Source of the DNA: Streptomyces lydicus
GTDB taxonomy: Bacteria > Actinomycetota > Actinomycetes > Streptomycetales > Streptomycetaceae
DNA length: 64,000 bases
Reading direction: 5' to 3'
Assembly (NCBI RefSeq): GCF_001729485.1
Contig: NZ_CP017157.1
Location: 8,137,358 to 8,201,357 of the forward strand
The notes beneath the pieces are model-generated. The model saw only the letters and a program-made list of their open reading frames with translations. It was not told the DNA's origin and searched no databases. Shown here in pieces: positions 36,857 to 45,495 of this stretch. A program made the translations under genes and the position numbers. The first letter of the stretch is position 1. Every line of letters starts with the position of its first letter.

Positions 36857-38338
36857 TCACTCCCGTACGGCGCCCCAGCGCACCGGCGGCACCTTCTCGA
36901 AGTGCACCGCGTGCCGGGGCGGGTGGTAAGCCCGTCCGAGCACGAAGACATCGGGGCTGCGGTCCAGGACCCCGCCCGAGGGGTCGTCGTCGCCGTCCCT
37001 GCGGACCACGTCGCGCTCGGGCATCAGGATGTCGCGCACGACCACTGCGCACAGGTACAGCGTGCCCAAGAGGTGCAGCGCGATGGCGAATTGATAGCCC
37101 TCCGTCGGCAGTCCCTGGTGCTTGTCCCCGTTGCCGGTGTAGGCGAGGTACATCCAGATGCCGAGGAAGTACATGACCTCGCAGGTCTGCCAGACCAGGA
37201 AGTCCCGCCAGCGCGGCCGGGCCAGCGCGGCCAGCGGGGTGAGCCACAGGACGTACTGCGGCGAGTAGACCTTGTTGGTGAGGATGAACAGCGCCACGAC
37301 GAGGAAGGCGAGCTGGGCGAACCGCGGCCGGCGCGGGGAGTAGAGGGTGAGCAGCCCGATCGCGCCGCAGCCGAGGATCATCAGCAGCGTGGCGTAGGTG
37401 TTGGCGTTCTCCAGGGGATTCCCGGTGCGCTGCGAGATCAGCAGCCAGACCGACCCGAAGTCGATGGGCCGTTCCTGGCTGAAGGTGTAGAACTTCGCCC
37501 AGCCCTCCCGGATGTGGAACCCCGTCGCATCATGCGTGATCATCACCGGCAGGTTCACCACCAGCCAGGACACCACGGCTCCGGCCACCACCTTCCCGTA
37601 CGCCCGCCAGGCGCCGGCGCGCCAGCACAACACCAGCAGCGGGCCGAGCAACAGCACCGGGTACAGCTTCGCCGCGGTCGCCAGCCCGATCAGGACACCG
37701 GCCGCCAGCGGCCGGCTGCGGGACCACATGAGCATCCCGGCGGCGGTCAGGGCGACCGCCAGCAGGTCCCAGTTGATGGTGGCGGTGAGGGCGGCGGCAG
37801 GCGCCAGAGCGACGAGGAGGCCGTCCCAGGGGCGCCGCCGGTGGGTCCGGGCGACGCACACCGCGATGACGGCCGCGCAGATCATCAGCATGCCGGCGTT
37901 GACCAGCCAATAGACCTGTTCACGGGACTGGAGGTCGCCGCCGTGCGGCGTCACCCAGGAGGCCACCTCCATGAAGACGCCGGTCAGGACGGGGTATTCG
38001 AGGTACTCCATGTCCCCGGGCAGCCGGTCGAAGTACGGGATCAGCCCGTCGGCGAAGCCCCGGCCCGCGTACAGGTGCGGGATGTCGGAGTAGCAGGCGT
38101 GGGTGTACTGGCTCGTCGCGCCGAAGAACCAGCCACCGTTGTAGCAGGGCAGTTTCTGCACCATGCCGAGCGCGAACATCCCGATGGCGACGAGAGCGAT
38201 GATCCGCACCGGCGTCAGCCAGTGCGTGCCGAGCAGGGCGCGCCGGCCGATCGGCCCACCGACGAGCTCACTGCCGGCCGCTGCCACCTCGTCCCGCTTC
38301 GTCGGCCGTACCGGCTCGTCCTGTCGCGCGCTCGTCAT
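36857..38338 (-). CDS. GT87-type (DUF2029) polyprenol-dependent glycosyltransferase
   Basis: 493-residue multipass protein with about 10 TM helices. The first extracytoplasmic loop holds acidic and aromatic residues (HLYAGRGFADGLIPYFDRLPG), and GLATAAKLYPVLLLGPLLVL and VYSPQYVLWLTPLAAL are typical of GT87 mannosyltransferases that use polyprenyl-phosphate sugars outside the membrane. Acceptor unknown; mycobacterial relatives build lipomannan and arabinan. ATG 38338 begins MTSARQDEPVRP; the frame runs to 38428 into a parS hairpin region. It follows the penicillin-binding protein on the same strand. Confidence 0.85.
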   Translation of the reverse strand: MTSARQDEPVRPTKRDEVAAAGSELVGGPIGRRALLGTHWLTPVRIIALVAIGMFALGMVQKLPCYNGGWFFGATSQYTHACYSDIPHLYAGRGFADGLIPYFDRLPGDMEYLEYPVLTGVFMEVASWVTPHGGDLQSREQVYWLVNAGMLMICAAVIAVCVARTHRRRPWDGLLVALAPAAALTATINWDLLAVALTAAGMLMWSRSRPLAAGVLIGLATAAKLYPVLLLGPLLVLCWRAGAWRAYGKVVAGAVVSWLVVNLPVMITHDATGFHIREGWAKFYTFSQERPIDFGSVWLLISQRTGNPLENANTYATLLMILGCGAIGLLTLYSPRRPRFAQLAFLVVALFILTNKVYSPQYVLWLTPLAALARPRWRDFLVWQTCEVMYFLGIWMYLAYTGNGDKHQGLPTEGYQFAIALHLLGTLYLCAVVVRDILMPERDVVRRDGDDDPSGGVLDRSPDVFVLGRAYHPPRHAVHFEKVPPVRWGAVRE

Positions 38339-38376
38339 GGCCCCATCCTGCCGTACGGCCCCGCGCAGAACGTGGC

Positions 38377-38411
38377 GAAGCCCCCGTCCGGTCAAGCGGG
38401 ACGGGGGCTTC
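38377..38411 (-). terminator. Terminator hairpin after the penicillin-binding protein gene
   Basis: GAAGCCCCCGTCC (38377-38389) pairs perfectly with GGACGGGGGCTTC (38399-38411), 9-base loop. It lies between the PBP stop and the glycosyltransferase start. Confidence 0.75.
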
Positions 38412-38421
38412 GTGGCGCCGT

Positions 38422-38457
38422 GTTTCACGTGAAACGCGTCAACGTTTCACGTGAAAC
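38422..38457. other. parS pair (both perfect)
   Basis: GTTTCACGTGAAAC at 38422-38435 and 38444-38457. Start spacing is 22 bp, two turns of the helix, the closest perfect pair in the window. They lie between the PBP gene and its terminator hairpin. Confidence 0.9.
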
Positions 38458-38468
38458 GGTCGACGGTC

Positions 38469-41150
38469 CTAGCCGGTGGGCCCTCCGAAGATGCCGCCGC
38501 CACCGTTCGCGTCCGTCGGGTTGGGCGTCGGACTCGTGCCGCCGGGGCCGCCGCCCGGTCCGCCACCCGGTCCGCCGTTCCCTCCTCCGTTGCCGTTGCC
38601 TCCGGTGTTGCCCGTCCCACCGGTGTTCCGGCAGTTGACGTCCCACGGGGAACAGGTGTCGGTCGGGTTCGGGCTCGGAGAGTTCGTCGGGGAGGGCGAA
38701 TCGCTGGGAGAGCTCGACGGCGTCTGCGACGGAGTGTCCGACGGCGTGGGCGTCGGCGTCGGAGACGGCATTCCGGCCTCGTCCCCCTTCTGCCCGATCG
38801 GGATGGCCGCCGGGAACTGCTCCGGGCTCACGCCGTTCATGGCCTGCAGCATGTACTCGGTCCACACCTCGGTGGGCAGCGCACCACCGTGGATCGAGTC
38901 GAAGCCACCGACGCCGTTCATGGAGAGCTGACGCGGGTTCTGCGCGTCCTCACGGAACATCGTGATGGCCGTCGAGAGCTGCTTGGTGTAGCCGACGAAC
39001 CAGGCCGACTTGTTCTCGTCGGTGGTGCCGGTCTTGCCCGCCGCCGGCATACCCAGCCGCCGGGCTTCCTTCGCGGTGCCGTTCTGGATGACGTTCTGCA
39101 GCACCTTGGTCACGTTGTTGGCGATGTTGGAGTCCATCGCCGTCTCCTGCTTCGGCCTGTCGAAGCCCGGCAGGTCCACGCCCTCGGACGTCACCTTGGT
39201 CACCGAGTACGGCTCCACCTTCGTCCCCGAGTCGGCGAACGTCGCGTAGGCGTCGGCCATACGGATCGCGCTCGGGGTGGAGGTGCCCAGTGCGAAGGAC
39301 GGGTTGAGGTTCTTGTCGAAGCTGGCCTCCGAGATACCGGCGGCCTGCGCCATGTCCCGGACCTTGTCCATGCCCACGTCCATGCCCAGCTGGACGAACG
39401 GCGTGTTCACGGACTGCTCCATCGCCTTGACCAGGCTGATGTAGCCCCAGCGGTGGTTGCTCTCGTTCTCCTGGTAGAAGGGCGAGTTGTCCCGCTTCAG
39501 TACGTAGTTCCCCGCGGCGTCCTTCACCTTGAGGTGGTCGTTGCCGTTGTAGCGGCTGTCCGGAGACAGGCCCTGGGGACGTGTCTGGGGCGTGCCGTAC
39601 TTCATCGCCGCGGCGAGCACGAACGGCTTCCAGGTCGAGCCGACCGGCACACCGAAGGTGTCGGCGTTGTTGCTGAAGTGACCCTTGTCGTAGCCCTCAC
39701 CGCCGTACAACGCGACGATCTTGCCGTCGCCCGGCACCACGGAAGCACCACCGAACTGGACGTATTTGTCCTTCGCGCGCTTCTTGGGATCGATGTACCG
39801 CTTGTCGACCTTCTTGACCGCCTCGGTGAGCTGCTTGGTCTTCTTCTCGTCGAAGGTCGTCCGGATCGTGTAGCCGCCCTTGTCGAACCGGGGCTCCGTG
39901 ATGTGCGCGTGCTTCAGCACGTACTTCTTCGCGACATCCATCAAGTAGCCGATCTGGCCGCTCTTGTTGGCCACCGGCTTGGGCGGCTTGGGCATCGGGA
40001 ACTTGGTGTACTTGGCCCGCTGCGCCTTCGGCATGAGGTTGTTGGCGACCTCACGGTCCAGGATCCAGGACCACCGCGCCTTGGCCCGCTGGGTGTTCTC
40101 CGCCTTCGTGGCCCCGGGACCGGTGCCGCCCGCGGGGTCGTAGAGGTTCGCGCCCTTCAGCACGGTCGCGAGGAAGGCGCCCTCGTCCGGCGTCAGCTTC
40201 TTCGCGTCCTTGCCGTAGTACGCCTGCGCCGCCGCCTGGATGCCGTAGGCACCACGACCGTAGTAGCTGGTGTTGAGGTACCCCTGGAGGATCTCGTTCT
40301 TGGTCTTGGACCAGCCGACCTTGATCGCGATGAACAGCTCCTTGAACTTGCGGTCAAGGGTCTGCTCCTGGCTCAGCATCGCGTTCTTCACGTACTGCTG
40401 CGTGATGGTCGAGCCACCCTGGGTCTCGCCGCCCCGGGCCATGTTCAGCACGGCGCGGGCGATACCCATCGGGTCCACACCCGAGTCCGTGCGGAAGGAA
40501 GCGTTCTCCGCGGAGATCGCTGCATTCTGCATGGACTTCGGGATTTCGTTTATGTTGACGTTCTGCCGGTTCGTCTCACCGTCACGAGCCATGATCTTGC
40601 CGTTGGCCCAGAGGTAGACGTTGTTCTGCGACTTGGCGGCGTCGCTCTCGTTGGGCACGTTCACGAGCGCCAGCGCCACACCGGAGACACCCACGATCAG
40701 ACCGGCGAACCCGATGCACAGGCTGGCGACCTGCTTCCAGGACGGTACGAAACGCCGCCAGCCGACACGGTTGGCCCGCGGGTAATCGATCAGACGACGC
40801 TTGGCGGGCTTGCCGCTGCCCCGTCCGCGCCCGCGGCCGCCCTCGGGGCCACCGCCTCCACCGCCGCCGCGGCCGCCGCCACCGCGGCCGCCGGCGCCGC
40901 CCCCGGCACCCATCGCCGCAGCGTCGGACGTCCGGCGACGGCCGCCACGCTGCGCGGCTCTACGGGCTTCCGCGCGCCCGCCCGGCCGGAAATCCTGCCC
41001 GGACGGATCGGAATCGGGATAAGGGGTGTGATCGGCGGCGGAGCCACGCGAAGGCGCAGCACGACGCCCCGATGGCTGCTGTGCGGCGCGTCGGGCCGCG
41101 GCACGTCCGCCACTCTGCGGTTGCGGCGGTTTGCGACGGTGCTCGCTCAT
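38469..41150 (-). CDS. Bifunctional class A penicillin-binding protein (transglycosylase/transpeptidase)
   Basis: 893 residues. A disordered basic N-terminus (about 1-120) leads to one TM helix (ASLCIGFAGLIVGVSGVALALV, about 135-157). The GT51 glycosyltransferase follows (ENASFRTDSGVDPMGIARAV, STITQQYVKNAML), then the transpeptidase with nucleophile motif VGSTWKPFVLAAAM, SVNTPF as the SxN motif, and GKTGTTDENKSAWFVG as the KTG motif. The C-terminus is a Pro/Ser/Gly-rich tail of about 130 residues. It polymerises and cross-links peptidoglycan outside the membrane. ATG 41150 has GAGGAGTATCC upstream. Confidence 0.95.
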   Translation of the reverse strand: MSEHRRKPPQPQSGGRAAARRAAQQPSGRRAAPSRGSAADHTPYPDSDPSGQDFRPGGRAEARRAAQRGGRRRTSDAAAMGAGGGAGGRGGGGRGGGGGGGPEGGRGRGRGSGKPAKRRLIDYPRANRVGWRRFVPSWKQVASLCIGFAGLIVGVSGVALALVNVPNESDAAKSQNNVYLWANGKIMARDGETNRQNVNINEIPKSMQNAAISAENASFRTDSGVDPMGIARAVLNMARGGETQGGSTITQQYVKNAMLSQEQTLDRKFKELFIAIKVGWSKTKNEILQGYLNTSYYGRGAYGIQAAAQAYYGKDAKKLTPDEGAFLATVLKGANLYDPAGGTGPGATKAENTQRAKARWSWILDREVANNLMPKAQRAKYTKFPMPKPPKPVANKSGQIGYLMDVAKKYVLKHAHITEPRFDKGGYTIRTTFDEKKTKQLTEAVKKVDKRYIDPKKRAKDKYVQFGGASVVPGDGKIVALYGGEGYDKGHFSNNADTFGVPVGSTWKPFVLAAAMKYGTPQTRPQGLSPDSRYNGNDHLKVKDAAGNYVLKRDNSPFYQENESNHRWGYISLVKAMEQSVNTPFVQLGMDVGMDKVRDMAQAAGISEASFDKNLNPSFALGTSTPSAIRMADAYATFADSGTKVEPYSVTKVTSEGVDLPGFDRPKQETAMDSNIANNVTKVLQNVIQNGTAKEARRLGMPAAGKTGTTDENKSAWFVGYTKQLSTAITMFREDAQNPRQLSMNGVGGFDSIHGGALPTEVWTEYMLQAMNGVSPEQFPAAIPIGQKGDEAGMPSPTPTPTPSDTPSQTPSSSPSDSPSPTNSPSPNPTDTCSPWDVNCRNTGGTGNTGGNGNGGGNGGPGGGPGGGPGGTSPTPNPTDANGGGGIFGGPTG

Positions 41151-41511
41151 GGAACGGATACTCCTCGGGCAGGCGCGCTATCTCGTCGCCTGAAGGCGGC
41201 AGTTGTCTTCAGGTCCCCCCGATGCACGGACCACGCCAGAGCCGTGGGCCGCAATACACCGAGGACGGGGACGCCAGATATCGGCCCACGGTTCCCGGCA
41301 GTCTGCATGCCGCACAGACTACGCACGGCCAAAACCTGCCCAGCGTTGAAATTCACTCCAAATCAGTCAGCTCGGCTCGTATGAATTGGTGATGTGACGC
41401 CGTTCACCGTCACCCCGCTTGTTCCGCCCAGGTGGCCGTTCTATCGTCTGGATGTATCGAATCGATACATCAGCACGGCATAAAGAACGCACCGGTCCAG
41501 GGAGGCGAAGG
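41151..41511. other. Gene-free divergent interval PBP-padR
   Basis: 361 bases with the promoter of the PBP gene at the left and the padR promoter with its palindromic operator at the right. No further gene is seen. Confidence 0.6.
41452..41470. promoter_or_regulatory. PadR operator palindrome
   Basis: ATGTATCGAATCGATACAT is a perfect 9-bp inverted repeat about a central A, 41 bp before padR. It fits the ATGT-N-ACAT form of PadR-family operators and suggests autoregulation. Confidence 0.8.
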
Positions 41512-42192
41512 ATGAGCAGACGCTCCGGCATCCTCGAATTCGCCGTTCTGGGTCTGCTCCGCGAGTCCCCGATGCACGGCTACGAGCTGCGAAAACGGCT
41601 CAACACTTCGCTCGGGGTCTTCCGTGCGTTCAGCTACGGCACCCTCTATCCGTGCCTCAAGGCGCTGGTCGCGAACGGCTGGCTCGTCGAGGAGACGGAC
41701 AGCGCCCCGGACGGTGCTTCCGCCGCGGCTCTGACGGGGCGCCGAGCCAAGATCGTCTACCGATTGACCGCAGCGGGCAAAGAGCACTTCGAGGAACTGC
41801 TCGCCCACTCCGGTCCGGATGCGTGGGAGGACGAGCACTTCGGCGTCCGCTTCGCGTTCTTCGGCCAGACGTCGCGGGACGTACGGATGCGCGTGCTGGA
41901 GGGCCGCCGCAGCCGGCTGGAGGAGCGCCTGGAGAAGATGCGTACCTCGTTGGCCAGGTCCCGCGAGCGGCTGGACGACTACACCCTCGAACTGCAACGC
42001 CACGGCATGGAGTCCGTGGAGCGTGAAGTCCGTTGGTTGAACGAGCTCATCGAGAGCGAACGCGCCGGGCGCGATCAGCGCGCGCCGGGTCCCGCAGCGC
42101 AGCACAAGAAGAACCAGTCAGGAGATACGGGCGGCCTGCCCCGGCACCGGGGTGGTTCCCGGCCGGATCCGTCCGATGACACCACCACATGA
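41512..42192 (+). CDS. PadR-family transcriptional regulator
   Basis: 226 residues. The winged helix is typical: [42 protein letters not shown] and [18 protein letters not shown] (residues about 5-95). The C-terminal helical part has the coiled coil [26 protein letters not shown] used for dimerisation. The last about 40 residues are polar and disordered. ATG 41512 follows GGGAGG. It sits 46 bp before ino1 on the same strand and is preceded by a perfect palindrome, so it probably controls both itself and ino1. Confidence 0.92.
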   Translation: MSRRSGILEFAVLGLLRESPMHGYELRKRLNTSLGVFRAFSYGTLYPCLKALVANGWLVEETDSAPDGASAAALTGRRAKIVYRLTAAGKEHFEELLAHSGPDAWEDEHFGVRFAFFGQTSRDVRMRVLEGRRSRLEERLEKMRTSLARSRERLDDYTLELQRHGMESVEREVRWLNELIESERAGRDQRAPGPAAQHKKNQSGDTGGLPRHRGGSRPDPSDDTTT

Positions 42193-42238
42193 GGTTCTGC
42201 CGCGCAGAGCCTCATCGAGAACACAGGGAGCAACCGGA

Positions 42239-43321
42239 ATGGGTTCGGTTCGCGTAGCCATCGTCGGCGTGGGAAACTGCGCCGCCTCGCTGGTCCAGGG
42301 CGTCGAGTACTACAAGGACGCCGACCCGAAGAGCCGTGTGCCCGGCCTCATGCACGTGCAGTTCGGCGACTACCACGTGCGTGACGTCGAGTTCGTCGCC
42401 GCCTTCGACGTCGACGCCAAGAAGGTCGGCCTCGACCTGTCGGACGCCATCGGCGCCAGCGAGAACAACACCGTCAAGATCTGCGACGTGCCGCACGCCG
42501 GCGTCCAGGTCCAGCGCGGCCACACCCTCGACGGGCTGGGCAAGTACTACCGCCAGACCATCGAGGAGTCCACCGAGGCCCCGGTCGACATCGTCCAGGC
42601 CCTGAAGGACAGCAAGGCCGACGTCCTGGTCTGCTACCTCCCTGTGGGCTCCGAGGACGCCGCGAAGTACTACGCGCAGTGCGCCATCGACGCCAAGGTC
42701 GCGTTCGTCAACGCCCTCCCGGTCTTCATCGCCGGCACCAAGGAGTGGGCGGACAAGTTCACCGAGGCCGGTGTCCCGATCGTCGGTGACGACATCAAGT
42801 CGCAGGTGGGCGCCACGATCACGCACCGCGTGATGGCCAAGCTCTTCGAGGACCGGGGCGTCATCCTGGACCGCACGATGCAGCTGAACGTCGGCGGCAA
42901 CATGGACTTCAAGAACATGCTCGAGCGTGAGCGCCTGGAGTCCAAGAAGATCTCCAAGACGCAGGCCGTCACCTCCCAGATCCGCGACCGCGAGCTGGGC
43001 GAGGACAACGTCCACATCGGTCCCTCGGACTTCGTGGCCTGGCTGGACGACCGCAAGTGGGCGTACGTCCGCCTCGAGGGCCGCGCCTTCGGCGACGTCC
43101 CGCTGAACCTCGAGTACAAGCTCGAGGTCTGGGACTCCCCGAACTCCGCGGGCGTCATCATCGACGCGCTGCGCGCCGCGAAGATCGCCAAGGACCGGGG
43201 CATCGGTGGCCCGATCCTCTCCGCCTCCTCGTACTTCATGAAGTCGCCGCCGGTGCAGTACTTCGACGACGAGGCCCGGGAGAACGTCGAGAAGTTCATC
43301 AACGGCGAGGTCGAGCGCTGA
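42239..43321 (+). CDS. ino1: Inositol-3-phosphate synthase
   Basis: 360 residues. It isomerises glucose 6-phosphate to 1L-myo-inositol 3-phosphate with NAD, feeding phosphatidylinositol and mycothiol. The Rossmann start is [20 protein letters not shown]. Conserved regions include [41 protein letters not shown] and [21 protein letters not shown], with late catalytic lysines, as in the actinobacterial short form. ATG 42239 is downstream of GGGAG. The upstream padR gene is a likely regulator. A perfect hairpin terminates it. Confidence 0.96.
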   Translation: MGSVRVAIVGVGNCAASLVQGVEYYKDADPKSRVPGLMHVQFGDYHVRDVEFVAAFDVDAKKVGLDLSDAIGASENNTVKICDVPHAGVQVQRGHTLDGLGKYYRQTIEESTEAPVDIVQALKDSKADVLVCYLPVGSEDAAKYYAQCAIDAKVAFVNALPVFIAGTKEWADKFTEAGVPIVGDDIKSQVGATITHRVMAKLFEDRGVILDRTMQLNVGGNMDFKNMLERERLESKKISKTQAVTSQIRDRELGEDNVHIGPSDFVAWLDDRKWAYVRLEGRAFGDVPLNLEYKLEVWDSPNSAGVIIDALRAAKIAKDRGIGGPILSASSYFMKSPPVQYFDDEARENVEKFINGEVER

Positions 43322-43343
43322 GGCGCCCGTCCCCACCTCCCTT

Positions 43344-43378
43344 CGCAGGCCCCCGGGTATTCCACCCGGGGGCCTGCG
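43344..43378 (+). terminator. Terminator of ino1
   Basis: CGCAGGCCCCCGGGT (43344-43358) and ACCCGGGGGCCTGCG (43364-43378) are fully complementary with a 5-base loop, 22 bases past the stop. The MFS gene begins only about 20 bases later. Confidence 0.82.
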
Positions 43379-43399
43379 GGCTGTGTGAGGCTGTTCCTC

Positions 43400-44659
43400 A
43401 TGCATGCTGTGCGCGATCTCCGCGTATTACTCCGGCTACGCGACTTCCGGTCGCTGCTTGCGGCACGGCTTCTGTCCCAGGCGGCTGACGGCGTCTTCCA
43501 GGTCGCGCTCGCCGCCTTCGTCGTCTTCTCGCCCGAGAAGCAGACCTCGCCCGCGGCCATCGCCTCGGCCATGGCGATCCTGCTGCTGCCGTACTCGCTC
43601 CTCGGTCCGTTCACCGGCGTGCTGCTCGACCGCTGGCGGCGTCGGCAGGTCCTGCTGTACGGCAACCTGCTGCGGGCGTTGCTGGCTCTGGCGACCGCGA
43701 CGCTGATCGTCGGGAAGGTGGCCGACTGGCTCTTCTATGCCTCGGCCCTCGCGGTGACCGCGGTGAACCGCTTCGTACTGGCCGGGCTCTCCGCGGCCCT
43801 CCCACGAGTCGTCGACGGCGGACCGCGGCTGGTCATGGCCAACTCCCTCGCCCCGACGGCCGGCACGCTCGCCGCCACGGCCGGCGGCGGGCTCGCCTTC
43901 GCCGTCCGGCTGGCCGGCCCGCATGTGGACACGTTCGTCGTGCTGCTCGCCGCGGCCCTCTACTTCTGCTCGGCGCTCACCGCGCTGCGGATGGCGCCCC
44001 AGCTGCTCGGGCCGGACCCGACAAGTCTCCAACCGCGGCTGGGCGAAGCCCTGTTGAGCACTGTGCGAGGTCTCGTCGAGGGGCTGCGCCACCTTGCCGA
44101 ACGGCGCACTCCGGCCCGTGCGCTGACCGCGATGACGCTGATCCGGTTCTGCTACGGCGCGCTGACGGTCTCGGTGCTGATGCTCTGCCGGTACTCCTGG
44201 GCGGACACCGAGGCCGAGGGTCTGGCCCTGCTCGGGATCACCGTCCTGGTGTCCGGCGCGGGCTTCTTCATGGCGGCCGTGGTCACGCCGTGGGCGGTCG
44301 CGCGGTTCACCGCCTTCGGCTGGATCGCGTGCTGTGCGGCCCTGGGCGCGGTACTGGTCCCGGCCCTCGGCCTCTTCTTCGAGCCGGGACCGATGCTGGC
44401 AGCGGCCTTCGTCCTCGGTCTCGGCACCCAGGGAACCAAGATCTCCACGGACACGGTCGTCCAGTCGTCGGTCGACGACGCCTTCCGCGGCCGCATCTTC
44501 GCCCTCTACGACGTGCTGTTCAACGTGGCCTTCGTGGGCGCCGCCGCGGTCGCCGCCCTCATGCTGCCACCCGACGGCCGGTCAACCGCTCTGCTCCTCA
44601 CGGTCACCGTGCTCTACGCGGCGGTCGCTGCCGCATTGGTCCGGTTCAGGCGGGGTTAG
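43400..44659 (+). CDS. MFS transporter containing a TTA leucine codon
   Basis: About 419 residues with 12 TM helices; GPFTGVLLDRWRRRQVLLYG between helices 2 and 3 is MFS motif A. Exporter-like, substrate unknown. An in-frame TTA codon (43427-43429) lies about ten codons into the protein. In Streptomyces TTA is read only by the bldA tRNA, so synthesis should depend on development. I chose ATG 43400 (MHAVRDLRV); GTG 43385 is an alternative that also keeps the TTA. It begins just after the ino1 terminator. Confidence 0.88.
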   Translation: MHAVRDLRVLLRLRDFRSLLAARLLSQAADGVFQVALAAFVVFSPEKQTSPAAIASAMAILLLPYSLLGPFTGVLLDRWRRRQVLLYGNLLRALLALATATLIVGKVADWLFYASALAVTAVNRFVLAGLSAALPRVVDGGPRLVMANSLAPTAGTLAATAGGGLAFAVRLAGPHVDTFVVLLAAALYFCSALTALRMAPQLLGPDPTSLQPRLGEALLSTVRGLVEGLRHLAERRTPARALTAMTLIRFCYGALTVSVLMLCRYSWADTEAEGLALLGITVLVSGAGFFMAAVVTPWAVARFTAFGWIACCAALGAVLVPALGLFFEPGPMLAAAFVLGLGTQGTKISTDTVVQSSVDDAFRGRIFALYDVLFNVAFVGAAAVAALMLPPDGRSTALLLTVTVLYAAVAAALVRFRRG

Positions 44660-44769
44660 GTACGGCCGGCTCGCGGCCCGGTTGAACCGGCTCCGCGGCG
44701 CGTCACCCGGACCGGATACCTTACGGGCGTCCAACACGAGCCTGTACACAACAAAATCGGGGGAGTTCC

Positions 44770-45366
44770 ATGAGCATGCCGCCGCCCGGCGCCGGCCCCT
44801 ACGGTCAGCCACCGTACGGACAGCAGCCCTACGGTCAGGGCCCGTACCCACCGGGACCGCCCGCGCCCCAGGCCCCTTTCGGCCAGCCTCAGGCCGGCTA
44901 CGCCTACCCGCAGCAGCCGCAGGCGCCGTACGGACAGCCGCAGCACGCTCCGTACGGGCAGCCGCAGCAGGGCTACCCCGCGCCGCCGCCGCAGCCGTAC
45001 ATGCAGAGCGGGCCTCCCGGGCCCCCTCCGCAGCCCGCGAAGAACCGTTCGCCGAAGTCGATTCTGAAGGCCATCGGAGTCGTCCTGGTCCTGGGCTCCT
45101 TCGCGTTCTTCTGGCTCACCAGCCTGAACGACGCCGGTAACGCCGAGGCCGGCGACTGCGTGAAGAAGTCCAGCAGCGCGCTCGACGACGGTCTCGAAGT
45201 GGTCGACTGCGGCGGCGGTGATGCCCAGTACAAGGTGTCCCAGGTGCACAACGGAACCTCGGACACGTCCGTCTGCTCCGCCGGAGAGGACGCCTACGTC
45301 AAGACCGTGCACCGTCGCAGGCGGGCCGACACCGCCATGGTGCTCTGCCTGACGCCCACGAAGTAA
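44770..45366 (+). CDS. LppU/SCO3897 family protein
   Basis: 198 residues. The first about 90 are Pro/Gly/Gln/Tyr-rich repeats (PYGQ units). One TM helix follows (SILKAIGVVLVLGSFAFFWLT, about 97-118) and then a small extracytoplasmic domain with three Cys (EAGDCVKKSSS, VVDCGGGDAQYKV, TSVCSAGEDAYV). The TM-plus-Cys arrangement matches the LppU/SCO3897 family found next to the CCA-adding enzyme in Streptomyces. ATG 44770 follows GGGGGAG. It is convergent with cca, with three parS sites between. Confidence 0.85.
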   Translation: MSMPPPGAGPYGQPPYGQQPYGQGPYPPGPPAPQAPFGQPQAGYAYPQQPQAPYGQPQHAPYGQPQQGYPAPPPQPYMQSGPPGPPPQPAKNRSPKSILKAIGVVLVLGSFAFFWLTSLNDAGNAEAGDCVKKSSSALDDGLEVVDCGGGDAQYKVSQVHNGTSDTSVCSAGEDAYVKTVHRRRRADTAMVLCLTPTK

Positions 45367-45390
45367 CGCGGGCCACACGTCCGCCCGAAG

Positions 45391-45494
45391 ACGGCCGGGG
45401 CGGTGTTTCACGTGAAACACCGCCCCGGCCGTCCTTCTGTGCCATGTTTCACGTGAAACATGGCGGCCTCTCGACCGCCCGTTTCACGTGAAAC
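45391..45494. other. Three parS sites, the first inside a 42-bp perfect palindrome
   Basis: Perfect GTTTCACGTGAAAC at 45405-45418, 45446-45459 and 45481-45494. The first is the centre of a 42-bp perfect palindrome (45391-45432) between two convergent genes and looks like their shared terminator; the second centres a 24-bp palindrome (45441-45464). The last ends one base before the cca stop codon. Confidence 0.9.
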
Positions 45495-45495
45495 A

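Noticed and set aside
38451..41384. A 977-codon open frame opposite the penicillin-binding protein
   Set aside because: It has no motif and mirrors the PBP codons; the PBP motifs on the minus strand are unambiguous.
45391..45494. A CRISPR-like array from three repeated palindromes
   Set aside because: The repeats are parS sites with unequal short spacers and unrelated flanking arms; no cas genes are present.
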